From Brachybacterium sp. P6-10-X1 (GTDB lineage Bacteria > Actinomycetota > Actinomycetes > Actinomycetales > Dermabacteraceae): a DNA stretch of 64,000 bases. A program made the position numbers and the translations under genes. Below the pieces are notes generated by a model. The model ran no database searches. It saw nothing but the letters and a program-made list of their open reading frames with translations, and had not been told where the DNA came from. The DNA lies in the NCBI RefSeq assembly GCF_001969445.1, contig NZ_CP017297.1, positions 2,852,001 to 2,916,000 of the forward strand, read 5' to 3'. Positions 51,412 through 61,558 of this stretch are shown one piece after another. Within the stretch, counting starts at the first letter, position 1. Each line of letters opens with the position of its first letter.

Positions 51412-51972
51412 GTGACCGCCGCCGAGGATATCGTCGAGACGACCGAGCGCCTGGACTTGCGCAGGGCCACCCTCGAAGACGTCCCGGAGCTGTTCGCCAT
51501 CCTCTCGGACTCCCGAGTGTGGACGCATCTGCCCTCCGGCCGCCACACGGCTCCGGAACGGACGGCGCAGTCCGTGGAGACCTGGATCGCCGGGTGGCGG
51601 AAGGACGGCATCGGGACCTGGGTGGTGCGCGAGCGTGACACGGAGGAGGTCGTCGGATACGGCGGGATCTCGGACCTCGGCGGCGTCGCCTGGAATCTGG
51701 GCTACCGCTTCGCGCCCGACGTGCAAGGGCACGGATATGCGACCGAACTCAGCCGCCATGCGCTCGACCGCGCGCAGCACCTGTCGCCCGAGCGCGCCGT
51801 CATCGCCTACCTGCTCGAGCACAACATCGCATCGGCGGCCGTGGCCCGCAAGGTCGGCCTCCACCTGGTGGACCGGGGCCCGGATGCCGGAAATCCCGAC
51901 CCGGACGCGGTGCGCCTGGTCTACGCCGACCGGGAGCTGAGCGCCGAGGAACTGGCAGCGGCTCACCGCTGA
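51412..51972 (+). CDS. GNAT acetyltransferase (RimJ/RimL type)
   Basis: A 186-residue enzyme: LRRATLEDVPELFAILSDSR, YGGISDLGGVAWNLGYRF, PDVQGHGYATELSRHALDR and ASAAVARKVGLHLVDRG fit the RimJ/RimL N-terminal acetyltransferase fold. The GTG at 51412 is used because GGGAGAG precedes it. It converges with the DUF402 gene. Target unknown. Confidence 0.88.
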   Translation: MTAAEDIVETTERLDLRRATLEDVPELFAILSDSRVWTHLPSGRHTAPERTAQSVETWIAGWRKDGIGTWVVRERDTEEVVGYGGISDLGGVAWNLGYRFAPDVQGHGYATELSRHALDRAQHLSPERAVIAYLLEHNIASAAVARKVGLHLVDRGPDAGNPDPDAVRLVYADRELSAEELAAAHR

Positions 51973-51979
51973 GCTGCCC

Positions 51980-52696
51980 TCACCCGCCCCGGAGCGAGCG
52001 CGGGTCGAGGTCGCGCCAGCCCTCCGGCAACGTCGTGGGGCGCACATCCGCCCCGGGCACCCACTGCTCCCAGTCGGCGTCGAACGGCCACGTGCCCTCG
52101 ACGAACACCTCTCGCAGGCGGGATCCCTGCTCTCGGATCCGCTCCACCTCGGCCGACGTGGTTGCTCCGATCCGGTGCAGATACTCGAGCTCGTCGTCGT
52201 CCTTGAACGAGACGTCCCACGAATCGGTGTCAGGCATCCCGACGCCGACGACGTCGAGCACCCAGTCCTGCGTGTCGAACCCGATCGGGGAGCGCTGCCA
52301 GGGGCATTCGAGGTTCCCGTACCAGTCCCCGATCCAGGAGCGGCCGTCGTGCCATCGCCAGATCGACCAGTTCTCCCCGTGGGGGTGGACCCGGATCACC
52401 GTGGCGCCCTTCCAGGTCTTCTCCTCATGCGTGCCGTCCCAGGCCAGCGGCGCGACCAAGCGATCTCGCGGCCCCTCCGCCCGCCCTGCGCGGCGGGCCA
52501 TCCCCGATCCCACCGGGGTGGTGACCACGGCGTACGACGCGGAATCGACCAGGACCGTTCCAGCGACCGCGAAGCTGGGCGCCGGCGCCGCCGAGGGGCG
52601 GTTCCGGATGCTGCGCAGCGCGATGCCCGTCCCCGGGGCGAAAGGGGCGAGAGGCGGATCGGGCTCCGGGACGGGGACGCGCTCGGAGAACGTCAT
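51980..52696 (-). CDS. DUF402 domain protein
   Basis: A 238-residue protein. The core WYGNLECPWQRSPIGFDTQD, VLDVVGVGM and KDDDELEYLHRIG matches DUF402, a FomD-like beta-barrel with nucleotide phosphohydrolase relatives. The ATG at 52696 overlaps the HD gene's stop by four bases (ATGA), so it is co-translated with that hydrolase. Both could act on nucleotides; that is inference. Confidence 0.8.
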   Translation of the reverse strand: MTFSERVPVPEPDPPLAPFAPGTGIALRSIRNRPSAAPAPSFAVAGTVLVDSASYAVVTTPVGSGMARRAGRAEGPRDRLVAPLAWDGTHEEKTWKGATVIRVHPHGENWSIWRWHDGRSWIGDWYGNLECPWQRSPIGFDTQDWVLDVVGVGMPDTDSWDVSFKDDDELEYLHRIGATTSAEVERIREQGSRLREVFVEGTWPFDADWEQWVPGADVRPTTLPEGWRDLDPRSLRGG

Positions 52697-53718
52697 GCCT
52701 CTGTCCCGTCGACGCGTCGGATCACGAACTCCAGCGGCAGCTGGGCGGTCAGGTCCTCGATCTCCTGGTTCCGCAGGGGTTCGCCGTCGACGGTAGGCAG
52801 GTCGAGGTAACCGCGGCTGATGCGGTGCGTGAGGTGCGTGCCACCCTTCGGGGCCTCGCCGTCGCGCCGCACCCGCCAGCTCCCGGGGTCCTCGAGCAGC
52901 TGTCGGGCTCCGTCCCGGGTGGCGGGGCATGCCACGAGGGCCGCCCACAGCTCGGCGTCGGTCATCTCGACCAACTGCTCGGGCGACAGTGCGTGATCCG
53001 GCACGGACAAGGCGGTGGAGACCAGGTCGCGCAGCACCGCGACGGGCAGAACGTCCGCGCGGGAGCGCTGGGCGCGGGCCTCGGCGGCGACCAGGCGGGC
53101 GAGCTCGGCGGCGGTCTCGAGGTCGGTGTCCACGGTGCCGCCGTCCAGGCGCAGACGGGGCAGGAGTTGCGAGGGCATGGTGCGGGTCCGCCCGTGGGCC
53201 TGCCCGCTGCGCAGGAAGGAGTCGAGGTGGTCGAGCTTCATGGTGCCCGGTCGGCTGCCCAGCGGCGAGGGGGACTCCCCCTCGTCGATCGCGATGATCT
53301 GCTCGGGCGTGATGCCGTTCGGCTCGAGCAGCGGGCCCATCTCCAGGATCCGCTGGTGGGAGAGGTCGTGGTGGTCCAGGCCCTCGATCCCCTCGAGCGT
53401 GTGGCTATAGGGCAGGTGGCCCACGTCGTGCAGCAGGGCCGCGGCCCGGGACGCCTGGTCATCGGGGGCGAAGTGCGCCACCAGGGCGAGCAGCCCGAGG
53501 GAGTGCTCGAGCCGCGAGTAGGTCTGCGTGGTCGTCAGCGCCGCGGCCCCGGCATGGGCGATGTGGGCCAGGCGGCGCACGCGGGCATGGTCCAGCAGCC
53601 TGCGCTCGAGGGGGCTGAGCTCCACCTCGAGCCGCCACAGGGGGTCGAACCAGCGGCCGTCCAGCCCCAGGGTGTCGGCGGCATCGGCCGCATTCGTCGT
53701 CGTCTCCACGAGGAACAA
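52693..53718 (-). CDS. HD-domain phosphohydrolase
   Basis: A 341-residue HD superfamily protein of the SAMHD1/dGTPase-like group. The motifs are YSRLEHSLG (first His), LLHDVGHLPYSH (HD pair) and MKLDHLDSFLR (final Asp). It begins with PLWRLEVELSPLERRLLDHA. Such proteins hydrolyse (deoxy)nucleoside triphosphates or cyclic nucleotides. It is in an operon with the DUF402 gene. Confidence 0.88.
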   Translation of the reverse strand: MFLVETTTNAADAADTLGLDGRWFDPLWRLEVELSPLERRLLDHARVRRLAHIAHAGAAALTTTQTYSRLEHSLGLLALVAHFAPDDQASRAAALLHDVGHLPYSHTLEGIEGLDHHDLSHQRILEMGPLLEPNGITPEQIIAIDEGESPSPLGSRPGTMKLDHLDSFLRSGQAHGRTRTMPSQLLPRLRLDGGTVDTDLETAAELARLVAAEARAQRSRADVLPVAVLRDLVSTALSVPDHALSPEQLVEMTDAELWAALVACPATRDGARQLLEDPGSWRVRRDGEAPKGGTHLTHRISRGYLDLPTVDGEPLRNQEIEDLTAQLPLEFVIRRVDGTEA

Positions 53719-53778
53719 CGCTAATGCGTCACGGCGCTGCCAGGGCGCCGGCCCGCAGATCCACCACCCGCCGCGCGG

Positions 53779-54549
53779 TCAGCCCGCGTCGGCGGCGAGC
53801 CACTGCGCGAGGGTGACCTCGTCGACGATGCCGTCGGCGGGGACGAGCCCGCCGCCCGCGATCCCCCGCCCCAGATAGGGCAGCTGCCCCAGGAGACGGG
53901 GCCGGCGCCCGCCGATGCTGCCGCGGGCCCCGAGGATCGCGCGGGCGACCTCGCGGGTGGTCGCGACCTCCGGACCGCGCAGCGTCAGGGTGCGCGAGTG
54001 CGGATCGGCGGCGGAGTCCTCGAGCTCGTCGGCGATGTGGGCGGCGGCCCTCTCGGCGGACAGCGCCGCCATGGTCATGGTCGGCAGCACCGAGACGGGG
54101 CCGATCGAGGCGCGGCGCACCATCTCGTCCATCAGCTCGAACCACTGCGCGGACCGGATGATCGTGACCGTCTCGCCGCTGTCCGTGTACACCTGCTCCT
54201 GCGCGGCCTTGCCCTGGTAGTAGCCCATCAGGCGGTTCACGGCGGGGTCTGCGGCTCCGGCGATCGAGACGCATGCGATCCGTCCGATCCCCTCCTGCCG
54301 GGAGGCGCGGACGACGTGCTGCGCGGTGCCCTCGAAGAAGGCGCGGGCGGTGGCGGCGCGCAGCGCTTCGATGTTCAGACAGTCCACGACGACGTCGGCC
54401 CCGCGCAGCGCCGCGCGCAGCCCGACGCCGGTACGGGCGTCGACACCGCTGCGGCGGCTCGCCCGGCGCACGTCGTGGCCCCGCCCCTCGAGCTGCTCGG
54501 CCAGGAGCGAGCCGATGGTCCCGCGAGCGCCGAGCACCGTGAAGATCAT
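53779..54549 (-). CDS. NmrA-like NAD(P)-binding protein
   Basis: A 256-residue atypical short-chain dehydrogenase. The N-terminal Rossmann motif is MIFTVLGARGTIGSLLAEQL, followed by RASRRSGVDARTGVGLRAAL and YYQGKAAQEQV. It lacks the Tyr-x3-Lys catalytic pair of classical SDRs, as in NmrA/NAD-sensing proteins. An ATG three codons earlier (54558) is equally possible as start. Confidence 0.8.
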   Translation of the reverse strand: MIFTVLGARGTIGSLLAEQLEGRGHDVRRASRRSGVDARTGVGLRAALRGADVVVDCLNIEALRAATARAFFEGTAQHVVRASRQEGIGRIACVSIAGAADPAVNRLMGYYQGKAAQEQVYTDSGETVTIIRSAQWFELMDEMVRRASIGPVSVLPTMTMAALSAERAAAHIADELEDSAADPHSRTLTLRGPEVATTREVARAILGARGSIGGRRPRLLGQLPYLGRGIAGGGLVPADGIVDEVTLAQWLAADAG

Positions 54550-54580
54550 GGACCTCATCGTCCTCCGACGGCCGACGGGC

Positions 54581-54616
54581 GGCAAGGGCGGCAAGGACGG
54601 TAAGGACGGCAAGGAC
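54581..54616. repeat. Four tandem copies of a 9-bp unit
   Basis: ggcaaggac (with one-base variants) repeats at 54581, 54590, 54599 and 54608 just upstream of larC. The unit length is a multiple of three, but no gene covers it. Confidence 0.85.
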
Positions 54617-54665
54617 GGCATGGCCGCGACGGCACCGTCCGGGCCCCGAGGCCTACGATCGATCC

Positions 54666-56354
54666 ATGGTGCCGACCCCGATCCCCGTCCCGCCCGCCGA
54701 GCACATGACCTCGCTCGAGGCAACGGCACCGCCCGGTCACGCCCTCGGCCGCCTCGCGTACGTCGACGCGACCGCCGGCGTCGCCGGGGACATGCTGCTG
54801 GGGGCGCTGGTCGATGCCGGCGCCGACCTCGACGGGGTCCAGCGGGTGCTCGATGCCCTGGTCCCGGGCTCGGTGCGCTTCGTCCGCCGCGGGGTGGACC
54901 GTGCCGGTCAGCGCGCCACCAAGGTGGACGTCGAGGTGCTGGTCGAGGATCCGCCGCATCGCACCTGGGCCTCGATCCGCGCGATGCTCGAGCGGGCGCG
55001 GGCTTCGGAGGAGGTGCCCGCCCGCACGATCGATCTGGCGCTGGCGGTGTTCTCCCGACTGGCCGAGGCGGAGGGCGCCACCCACGGGGTGCCGCCGGAT
55101 CAGGTCCACTTCCACGAGGTGGGGGCGCTGGACTCCCTGGCCGACGTGATCGGGGCCTGTGAGGCCTGGCGGCGGCTCGGCATCACCGCGGGCGTGGGCA
55201 GCGTGATCGCGGTGGGCAGCGGTCGCATCCGCGCCGCGCACGGCGACATCCCGGTCCCCGTCCCGGCCGTGGCGCGGCTCGCGCAGGGATGGCCGACGGT
55301 GGCCGGCGAGCTGCTGCCGCCGCGCGGTCACGACCCGGCTCACCACCACGCCCATCCGCACGGCGAGGGCGACCGCCCGCCGCACGAGGACCACGGCCCC
55401 GACGCGACGCACGCCCCGCACCACGGCACCGACCCCGCATCGGGCGACCTCGCCGTCCCGGACTCGGACGTGGCCGTGCCCGAGCACGTCGCCGGCGGTC
55501 CTCACGAGCACGGCGGCCGACGGGTCCCGCCCGGCGTCGCCCCCGGCATCGGCGAGCTCGCCACCCCCACCGGGGTCGCCCTGATGCGGGGCCTGGTCGG
55601 CTTCGCAGGACCACAGCCGATGCTGTCGACCGAGGCGGTCGGCATCGGCGCCGGCACCAAGGACACCCCGGGCCGGCCGAACGTGGTGCGGGTGGTCGTC
55701 GGCCGCCCCGGATACGGCGAGGCCGACCTGGCCGGCTCCCACCAGGGCGACTCCACGGAGCATCGCACTGAGCACCGGGCCGAGCATCCGGTCGGGACGA
55801 CGTCGGCCGCCCCCTCGGCGCTGGCGGCGTCCGAGCTGCCGACCGGACCGGCCGCAGCGGCCGCGTCGAGCGGGACCGCCGCCGACGCTCATGACACCCC
55901 GACGTCGGCCCTGCAGCTGGAGGCGAACGTCGACGATCTCGACCCGCGCCTGTGGCCCGGCGTGCTCGAGGAGCTGTTCGCCCACGGGGCGCTGGACGCC
56001 TGGCTGACCCCGATCACCATGAAGCACGGACGTCCGGCCGTCACGGTGCACGCCCTGGTCAGGGAAGAGTCCGCGGGCAGCACGGCGGCGCTGCTGATGG
56101 ACCGCACCGGGACGCTCGGGGTGCGGATGCACCGGGTGGAGCGCGTGATCCGCACCCGCGAGTTCACCGAGATCGAGGTGCGCGGACAGAAGGTCGCGGT
56201 GAAGATCGCCCGCGACCGCGATGGTGCCGTGGTGCGGCGCGAGCCGGAGTTCCGGGACGTCGCCGCGGCGGCCCGGGTGCTGGGGATCAGCGAACGCGCG
56301 ATGCTCGATCTGGCGAAGGAATCCACCACGGAGCTGACGGATCCGCGCCCGTGA
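54666..56354 (+). CDS. larC: LarC: nickel-insertion cyclometallase of nickel-pincer cofactor synthesis
   Basis: A 562-residue LarC. The N-terminal part, YVDATAGVAGDMLLGALVDA and HFHEVGALDSLADVIGACEA, is the LarC1 region, and the C-terminal part (LQLEANVDDLDPRLWPGVLE, EIEVRGQKVAVKIA) is LarC2. In Lactobacillus these are made by a ribosomal frameshift; here they are one frame. A His-rich insert (HHHAHPHGEGDRPPHEDHG from residue 226) probably holds nickel. It is about 38 kb from larA-larE-larB, which encode the other steps. Confidence 0.9.
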   Translation: MVPTPIPVPPAEHMTSLEATAPPGHALGRLAYVDATAGVAGDMLLGALVDAGADLDGVQRVLDALVPGSVRFVRRGVDRAGQRATKVDVEVLVEDPPHRTWASIRAMLERARASEEVPARTIDLALAVFSRLAEAEGATHGVPPDQVHFHEVGALDSLADVIGACEAWRRLGITAGVGSVIAVGSGRIRAAHGDIPVPVPAVARLAQGWPTVAGELLPPRGHDPAHHHAHPHGEGDRPPHEDHGPDATHAPHHGTDPASGDLAVPDSDVAVPEHVAGGPHEHGGRRVPPGVAPGIGELATPTGVALMRGLVGFAGPQPMLSTEAVGIGAGTKDTPGRPNVVRVVVGRPGYGEADLAGSHQGDSTEHRTEHRAEHPVGTTSAAPSALAASELPTGPAAAAASSGTAADAHDTPTSALQLEANVDDLDPRLWPGVLEELFAHGALDAWLTPITMKHGRPAVTVHALVREESAGSTAALLMDRTGTLGVRMHRVERVIRTREFTEIEVRGQKVAVKIARDRDGAVVRREPEFRDVAAAARVLGISERAMLDLAKESTTELTDPRP

Positions 56355-56396
56355 TCGATACTGGGCAGGGACCGCCCCCGCTCCCTGGAGGTTTCC

Positions 56397-56855
56397 ATGG
56401 CTGCCCTGTCCGACACGATCACCCAGGCCATCGACCGCGCCCGCAAAGCCGAGAACGGACGCCACGCCGAACTGCTGATCAACGACGGCCCGCTGCGGCA
56501 GACCGTCATCGCCCTGAAGCAAGGCGTGCGACTGGCCGAGCACAACTCCCCGCCCGCCGCGTCGATCCAGGTGATCCGCGGCGCCGTGAGGGTCACGGGC
56601 GAGGAGGAGGCCGTCCTGGAGACCGGCGTCGTCGAGGCCCTGACCCATCACCGTCACGCCGTCGAAGCGCTGGACGACTCCGTGTTCCTGCTGACCACGG
56701 TCACCTCCGTGCCCGGGTCGGAGAGCCACGGCGGGCACATGAGCACCACCGGTGAGCTCCTCCCCGTGCGCGAGGAGGAGATGACCGAGACCGAGCAGGC
56801 CACCGCGCACGCGGAGATGGACCACGAGTCCGGCGGCGGCCGCACCGACCGCTGA
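56397..56855 (+). CDS. Cupin-type protein
   Basis: A 152-residue protein. The core LRQTVIALKQGVRLAEHNSP, ASIQVIRGAVRVTGEEEAVL and EALTHHRHAVEALDDSVFLL is a cupin barrel, with His residues as potential metal ligands. A His/acid-rich C-terminal tail follows. It lies 42 bases after larC and may be in the same operon, but no role in nickel metabolism is established. Confidence 0.8.
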   Translation: MAALSDTITQAIDRARKAENGRHAELLINDGPLRQTVIALKQGVRLAEHNSPPAASIQVIRGAVRVTGEEEAVLETGVVEALTHHRHAVEALDDSVFLLTTVTSVPGSESHGGHMSTTGELLPVREEEMTETEQATAHAEMDHESGGGRTDR

Positions 56856-56878
56856 ATCCGGTCGGGCCCCGCACACCC

Positions 56879-56922
56879 GCCTGAGCTCCTACCGCTCGTT
56901 CCTCGCAGAACGTCGCTCAGGC
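56879..56922. terminator. Nested hairpin between cupin and ppsA genes
   Basis: GCCTGAGC (56879-56886) and GCTCAGGC (56915-56922) are complementary, and CGTTC/GAACG pair inside. It ends on the ppsA stop codon, between convergent genes, so it may terminate both transcripts. Confidence 0.5.
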
Positions 56923-59304
56923 CGTCCCGTCGCCCTGACCGGCCAGCCGCAGCCAGGTGTCCACCACCGTGTCGGGGTTCAGGGACATCGAGGTGATGCC
57001 CTGCTCCATCAGCCAGTGCGCGAGATCGGGGTGGTCGGAGGGGCCCTGCCCGCAGATGCCCACGTACTTCCCGGCCGTCCGGCAGGCCTCGATGGCGCGG
57101 GAGAGCATGAACAGCACGGCGGGATCACGCTCGTCGAAGGCGTCGGCGACCAGGCCGGAGTCGCGGTCCAGGCCCAGGGTCAGCTGGGTCATGTCGTTCG
57201 AGCCGATGGAGAAGCCGTCGAAGTGCTCGAGGAACTGCTCGGGGATCGCGGCGTTCGAGGGGATCTCGCACATCATGATCACCTCGAGATCGTTCTGCCC
57301 GCGCACCAGGCCGTGGCCGGCCAGCAGGTCGATGACCCCTTTGCCTTCGGCGGGCGTGCGTACGAAGGGGATCATGAGCTTCACGTTGGACAGCCCCATC
57401 TCCTCGCGCACGTACCGCAGCGCCTCGCACTCCATCGCGAAGCACTCCGCGAAGTCCTCCGAGAGGTACCGGCTCGCCCCCCGGTACCCGATCATCGGAT
57501 TCTCCTCGTGCGGCTCGAACAGGCTCCCGCCCAGCAGGTTCGCGTACTCGTTGGACTTGAAGTCGCTCATCCGCACGATCACCGGCTCCGGAGCGAAGGC
57601 GGCAGCGATCGTGGCCACCCCCTCCGCCACGCGCCGGATGAAGAACTCCCGCGGCGAGGCGTAGGCCGCGACCCGAGCGCTCACGTCGGCCGCGAGGTCC
57701 GGCTCCTCGGTGCGCAGACGGTCCAGCTCCAGCAGGGCGCGGGGATGGATGCCGATCTGGCGGTTGACGATGAACTCCAGCCGCGCCAGGCCCACGCCGG
57801 CGTGCGGCAGGCGGGAGAAGGCGAAGGCCTGCGCCGGGGTGCCGACGTTCATCATGATCTTCGTGCCCAGCTCGGGCATGGCGTCCACCTCGCTGGTGGC
57901 GACGGTGAAATCGAGCGTCCCGTCGTAGACGAAGCCGGTGTCGCCCTCGGCGGCGGAGACGGTGACCTCCTCGCCGTCGGCCAGCTCGCGGGTCGCGCCG
58001 CCGGTGCCGACCACGGCCGGGATCCCCAGCTCGCGGGCGATGATCGCGGCATGGCAGGTGCGCCCGCCGCGGTTGGTGACGATGGCGCTCGCGCGCTTCA
58101 TGATCGGCTCCCAGTCGGGATCGGTCATGTCCGCCACCAGCACCTCGCCGGGGACGAACTCGTGCATGCGATCGATCGACGTCATCACCCGCACCGGGCC
58201 CGCCCCGATCTTCGCGCCGATCGCCCGGCCCTCGACGCGGACGTCCCCGCGGCCGGTGAGCTGGTACTTCTCCAGGGTGCCGCCGGCGCGGGACTGCACG
58301 GTCTCGGGGCGGGCCTGGAGGATGTACAGCTCGCCGTCGGCTCCGTCCAGGCCCCATTCGACGTCCATCGGCCGCCCGTAGTGCTCCTCGATGATCAGCG
58401 CCTGGTGGGCGAGCGCCGTGACCTGCTCGTCGGTCAGGGACAGCCGCGTCCGCTCGGCGGGGTCCACCTCGATGAACTCGGTGGTGCGGCCGACGGCGGG
58501 GTCGTCGGTGTAGACCATCTTGGTGGCCTTCTCGCCGATGGTGCGCTGGAGGATCGCGGGACGATCCTCCCGCAGGCCAGGCTTGTACACGTAGAACTCA
58601 TCGGGGTTGACCGCGCCCTGGACCACGCCCTCCCCCAGCCCGAAGGCGGAGGTGATGAACACGGCCTGGTCGAACCCGGATTCGGTGTCGACGGTGAACA
58701 GCACACCGCTGGAGCCGAGGTCCGAGCGGACCATCTTCTGCACCCCGGCGCTCAGCGCCACCGCGGCGTGCTCGAAGCTGTGGTGGACGCGGTAGGCGAT
58801 CGCCCGGTCGTTGTACAGCGAGGCGAAGACCTCACGGATCGCCCCGAGCACAGCATCGATGCCGCGCACGTTCAGGAAGGTCTCCTGCTGACCGGCGAAG
58901 GAGGCGTCGGGCAGGTCCTCCGCGGTGGCCGAGGAGCGCACGGCGAACGACGCCTCGGCGCCGCTGCCCGCCGCGAGGCGCTCGTAGGCGGTGCGGATCT
59001 CGGCCTCGAGCCGTTCGGGGAAGGGCTGGGCGACCACCATCTCGCGGATCTCGCGGCCGGCGGCGGCCAGCGCCACGGTGTCCTCGGTGTCGAGTTCGCT
59101 CAGCTGCTTCTCGATCCTCTCGGCGAGCCCGGTGGCGCCGAGGAACTCGCGATAGGCGTCGGCCGTGGTGGCGAAGCCGTCGGGGACCTGGACGCCGAGC
59201 CGGGCGAGGTTCGAGACCATCTCCCCCAGCGAAGCGTTCTTGCCGCCGACCTGCTCGAGGTCGGTCATCCCGAGGTCGGAGTACCAGCGGATCGTGGTGG
59301 TCAT
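56917..59304 (-). CDS. ppsA: Phosphoenolpyruvate synthase (pyruvate, water dikinase)
   Basis: A 795-residue enzyme of normal length that makes PEP from pyruvate, ATP and water for gluconeogenesis. The N-terminal ATP-grasp domain starts [20 protein letters not shown]. The phosphohistidine is His418 in [13 protein letters not shown], and the PEP-binding Cys751 is in VGICGQ. The ATG at 59304 begins the family similarity; the frame is open further upstream. It lies 52 bases after the gene for its regulatory protein, so both are likely co-transcribed. Confidence 0.95.
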   Translation of the reverse strand: MTTTIRWYSDLGMTDLEQVGGKNASLGEMVSNLARLGVQVPDGFATTADAYREFLGATGLAERIEKQLSELDTEDTVALAAAGREIREMVVAQPFPERLEAEIRTAYERLAAGSGAEASFAVRSSATAEDLPDASFAGQQETFLNVRGIDAVLGAIREVFASLYNDRAIAYRVHHSFEHAAVALSAGVQKMVRSDLGSSGVLFTVDTESGFDQAVFITSAFGLGEGVVQGAVNPDEFYVYKPGLREDRPAILQRTIGEKATKMVYTDDPAVGRTTEFIEVDPAERTRLSLTDEQVTALAHQALIIEEHYGRPMDVEWGLDGADGELYILQARPETVQSRAGGTLEKYQLTGRGDVRVEGRAIGAKIGAGPVRVMTSIDRMHEFVPGEVLVADMTDPDWEPIMKRASAIVTNRGGRTCHAAIIARELGIPAVVGTGGATRELADGEEVTVSAAEGDTGFVYDGTLDFTVATSEVDAMPELGTKIMMNVGTPAQAFAFSRLPHAGVGLARLEFIVNRQIGIHPRALLELDRLRTEEPDLAADVSARVAAYASPREFFIRRVAEGVATIAAAFAPEPVIVRMSDFKSNEYANLLGGSLFEPHEENPMIGYRGASRYLSEDFAECFAMECEALRYVREEMGLSNVKLMIPFVRTPAEGKGVIDLLAGHGLVRGQNDLEVIMMCEIPSNAAIPEQFLEHFDGFSIGSNDMTQLTLGLDRDSGLVADAFDERDPAVLFMLSRAIEACRTAGKYVGICGQGPSDHPDLAHWLMEQGITSMSLNPDTVVDTWLRLAGQGDGTA

Positions 59305-59356
59305 GTCGGGCTCCTTGAGACGGCGGCGCTGCCGCGGCGGGGGTGGTCGAGGACTG

Positions 59357-60238
59357 TCAGCTGCGGGGCCGACGAGCGGTGAGGGATTGGAGGATGCGGG
59401 TGGACATCTCCTCGACGGAGGTCGCCGAGGAGTCGATCGAGGGGACGCCGTAGCGGCGATAGAGGCGACGGGCCCCCTCCAGCTCCCAGCGGGTCTGCTC
59501 CAGCGAGGCGTAGCGGGAGTTCGCACGGCGCTCACCGCGGACCTCCGAGAGCCGCCGGGCGGAGGTCTCCAGACCGAAGCAGCGGTCGGCGAGCTCGGCG
59601 ATCGCGCCGGGCAGGCGGTCGTTCTCGAAGTCCTCGTCGACCAGCGGATAGTTCGCGACGAACAGGCCGTGCAGCAGCGCCAGATACATCGAGGTGGGGG
59701 TCTTGCCGCAGCGGGAGGGGGCGATGAGGATGACGTCGGCCTTCTCCAGCGCCCGCACGGACTGGCCGTCGTCGTGCTCGATGGTGAACTCGACCGCCTG
59801 CATGCGGCGGTTGTACCGGCCCATGTCGCCCACGCCGTGCAGGCGGGCCGGGGCATGGTCGCCGCTGACCCCGAGCTGGGCCTCGAGCTGGGCCAGGGGC
59901 CCGGAGACGAAGTCGACGACGGTGGCGCGGGTGCGCAGCAGCACCCCGCGGACGGCTTCGTCGACGGCGGTGAGGAACACGATCGGGGGTGCCGGGCCGT
60001 CGGCGGCGGCATCGAGCATGGCCAGCACCTTCTCCGCTTCCTCCAGGGTGCGCAGGAACGGGACCCGGTGGCGCTCGAAGGGGATCGACGGGAACTGCAG
60101 CAGCAGGGCGTTGCCCATGGACTCGGCGCTGATGCCGGTCGAGTCGGAGACGAAGTAGACGGGCACCGACGGCTTGTCAGGCATCGACGGCTCGTCGGGC
60201 ATCGACGGCTGGTCAGGCATCGACGGCTGGTCAGGCAT
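59357..60238 (-). CDS. PEP synthase regulatory protein (DUF299 bifunctional kinase/phosphorylase)
   Basis: A protein of up to 293 residues that phosphorylates and dephosphorylates PEP synthase. The motifs are [20 protein letters not shown] at the start and the P-loop [14 protein letters not shown]. The N-terminus is unusual: MPDQPS-type six-residue repeats precede the family start, and each carries an ATG. Translation could begin at several of these, giving proteins of different length. It precedes ppsA in the same direction. Confidence 0.9.
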   Translation of the reverse strand: MPDQPSMPDQPSMPDEPSMPDKPSVPVYFVSDSTGISAESMGNALLLQFPSIPFERHRVPFLRTLEEAEKVLAMLDAAADGPAPPIVFLTAVDEAVRGVLLRTRATVVDFVSGPLAQLEAQLGVSGDHAPARLHGVGDMGRYNRRMQAVEFTIEHDDGQSVRALEKADVILIAPSRCGKTPTSMYLALLHGLFVANYPLVDEDFENDRLPGAIAELADRCFGLETSARRLSEVRGERRANSRYASLEQTRWELEGARRLYRRYGVPSIDSSATSVEEMSTRILQSLTARRPRS

Positions 60239-60240
60239 CG
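60163..60240. repeat. Four 18-bp tandem repeats over the regulator's start
   Basis: The unit gcatcgacggctggtcag repeats at 60163, 60181, 60199 and 60217, plus six bases. It encodes MPDxPS repeats on the minus strand, each with its own ATG. Repeat-number change would lengthen or shorten the protein's N-terminus without shifting frame. Confidence 0.9.
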
Positions 60241-60455
60241 GCCACCTCCTGTCTCTGGCATCGTCGCCGGGATGGGCACACCGTACCGACGGTTTGCACG
60301 GGGACCAGGCCCGACGGCGTGTCCGTGTCCCAGTTCACCTGTCCGGGGCCGCGACGTGCACGAACCCTGGCGGATCGGTGCGCGTTCGGTCACGACCGGG
60401 CACGGGCGCGGGCCGGGAATCCGCGCAGCCGCCCCACAACCGACTCACCCCAGGC

Positions 60456-60509
60456 GACCTCTACGTTCTCGGTCCCACGAGCGACGGTGGCACCGCGAAC
60501 GCAGATCTC
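60456..60509. repeat. 54-nt imperfect hairpin, dispersed family member
   Basis: It has the left arm GACCTCTACGTTC and a right arm whose complement reads GAGATCTGCGTTC. It is close to the copy at 24105-24158, in the same orientation and of the same length. It lies in the 335-base gap between the methyltransferase's stop and the start of the PEP synthase regulatory gene. Confidence 0.75.
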
Positions 60510-60573
60510 GAAGGACAGATCCGGCGAGCGGCCCACCAGGCCTCACGGGCAGGGGCCGGGCCAGGGGCTCGAG

Positions 60574-61320
60574 TCAGGCGTGCTCGAGGATGCCGACCAG
60601 GAACTGCTCGTTCGCCGGGCGCAGGTCCCAGGTGGAGAAGCGCTGGGCGAGGCGCAACCGGGCCGCTTCGGCATCGGCCGCGAAGTCGTCCAGGTCGTAC
60701 CCCCGATCGAGCCCGAAGCCGACCACCAAGCGCCCGTCGTCCGCGAGGTGCTCACCGAGACGGGCCAGCGCCGGTCGCCGCTCGCTGCCCGCGAGGAAGG
60801 TGAGGACGTTGCCGGCGCTGAGGGCCAGGTCGAACTGCTCGCGACGGCCTTCCGCGTCCCGCACGTCGAGCTCGGCAAGGTTCCCGACCTCCCAGCGAGC
60901 CGCAGGGTGGTCCTCGCGCGCGACGTCGATCAGGTGCGCATCGAGGTCGACCCCGACGACGCGGTGGCCGGCGCGGGCCAGGTGCCCGCCGAGGCGTCCG
61001 TTTCCGCAGCCGGCATCGAGGATCCGGGCGCCGCGCGGGGCCATGGCGTCGATCAGCCGGGCCTCGCCGTAGATGTCCTGGCCGGAGGCCTCGATCCGTC
61101 GCCAGCGCTCGGCGTAGCCCCGGGCGTGCTCAGGGTTGCGACGCACCGCGGCGACCCAGAGATTCTCGGCCGGGCCGGGGCCCGAGGCGGTCGACGGGCC
61201 CGGCTCCCGCCCCGGACCCTGCCCCTGACCCTGACCCTGAGCCGGCCCCTGACCCTGACCCGATGCGGCCAGAAGGTCGTCGGATGATGATGGCCGGGCG
61301 TCGCCGAAGGGAATGCTCAT
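60574..61320 (-). CDS. Class I SAM-dependent methyltransferase
   Basis: A 248-residue methyltransferase. Motif I is RILDAGCGNGRLGGHLARAG, and the acidic strand end is GVDLDAHLIDVA. The next block is DLALSAGNVLTFLAGSERR, followed by GRLVVGFGLDRGYDLDD. Residues 20-45 are a Gly-Gln-Pro linker encoded by a repeated ctgacc sequence near 61220-61260. Substrate unknown. Confidence 0.85.
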   Translation of the reverse strand: MSIPFGDARPSSSDDLLAASGQGQGPAQGQGQGQGPGREPGPSTASGPGPAENLWVAAVRRNPEHARGYAERWRRIEASGQDIYGEARLIDAMAPRGARILDAGCGNGRLGGHLARAGHRVVGVDLDAHLIDVAREDHPAARWEVGNLAELDVRDAEGRREQFDLALSAGNVLTFLAGSERRPALARLGEHLADDGRLVVGFGLDRGYDLDDFAADAEAARLRLAQRFSTWDLRPANEQFLVGILEHA

Positions 61321-61420
61321 GGTCCCATCGTGCCCCACCCGGCCGTGCACGGGTCTCGGCAGCGGCCGCCCACGGTCGTGGTGCCCACAAGGCCTCCGAC
61401 GAGATGGGGCCCTTCTCGCC

Positions 61421-61480
61421 TCCGAGTTCTGCGCAGTCGTTGCCACAGCCTGCCATGGGAACAACTGCGCAGAACTCGGG
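61421..61480. repeat. Hairpin with 25-nt arms, dispersed family member
   Basis: Arms 61421-61445 and 61456-61480 (ccgagttctgcgcagtcgtt against its partner) match with about three mismatches; the loop is about 10 bases. The shared GAGTTCTGCGCA start and the TTCCCATGG end resemble 2737-2783. It lies in the 413-base gap between the methyltransferase and the CNNM gene. Confidence 0.85.
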
Positions 61481-61558
61481 GGCGGAGAGGCGGGCAGGCG
61501 GCTGGCAGGGGGCGGGCAGAGGGCAGAGGGGGCGGGGATCGGCATGGCGGTGGCCGAC

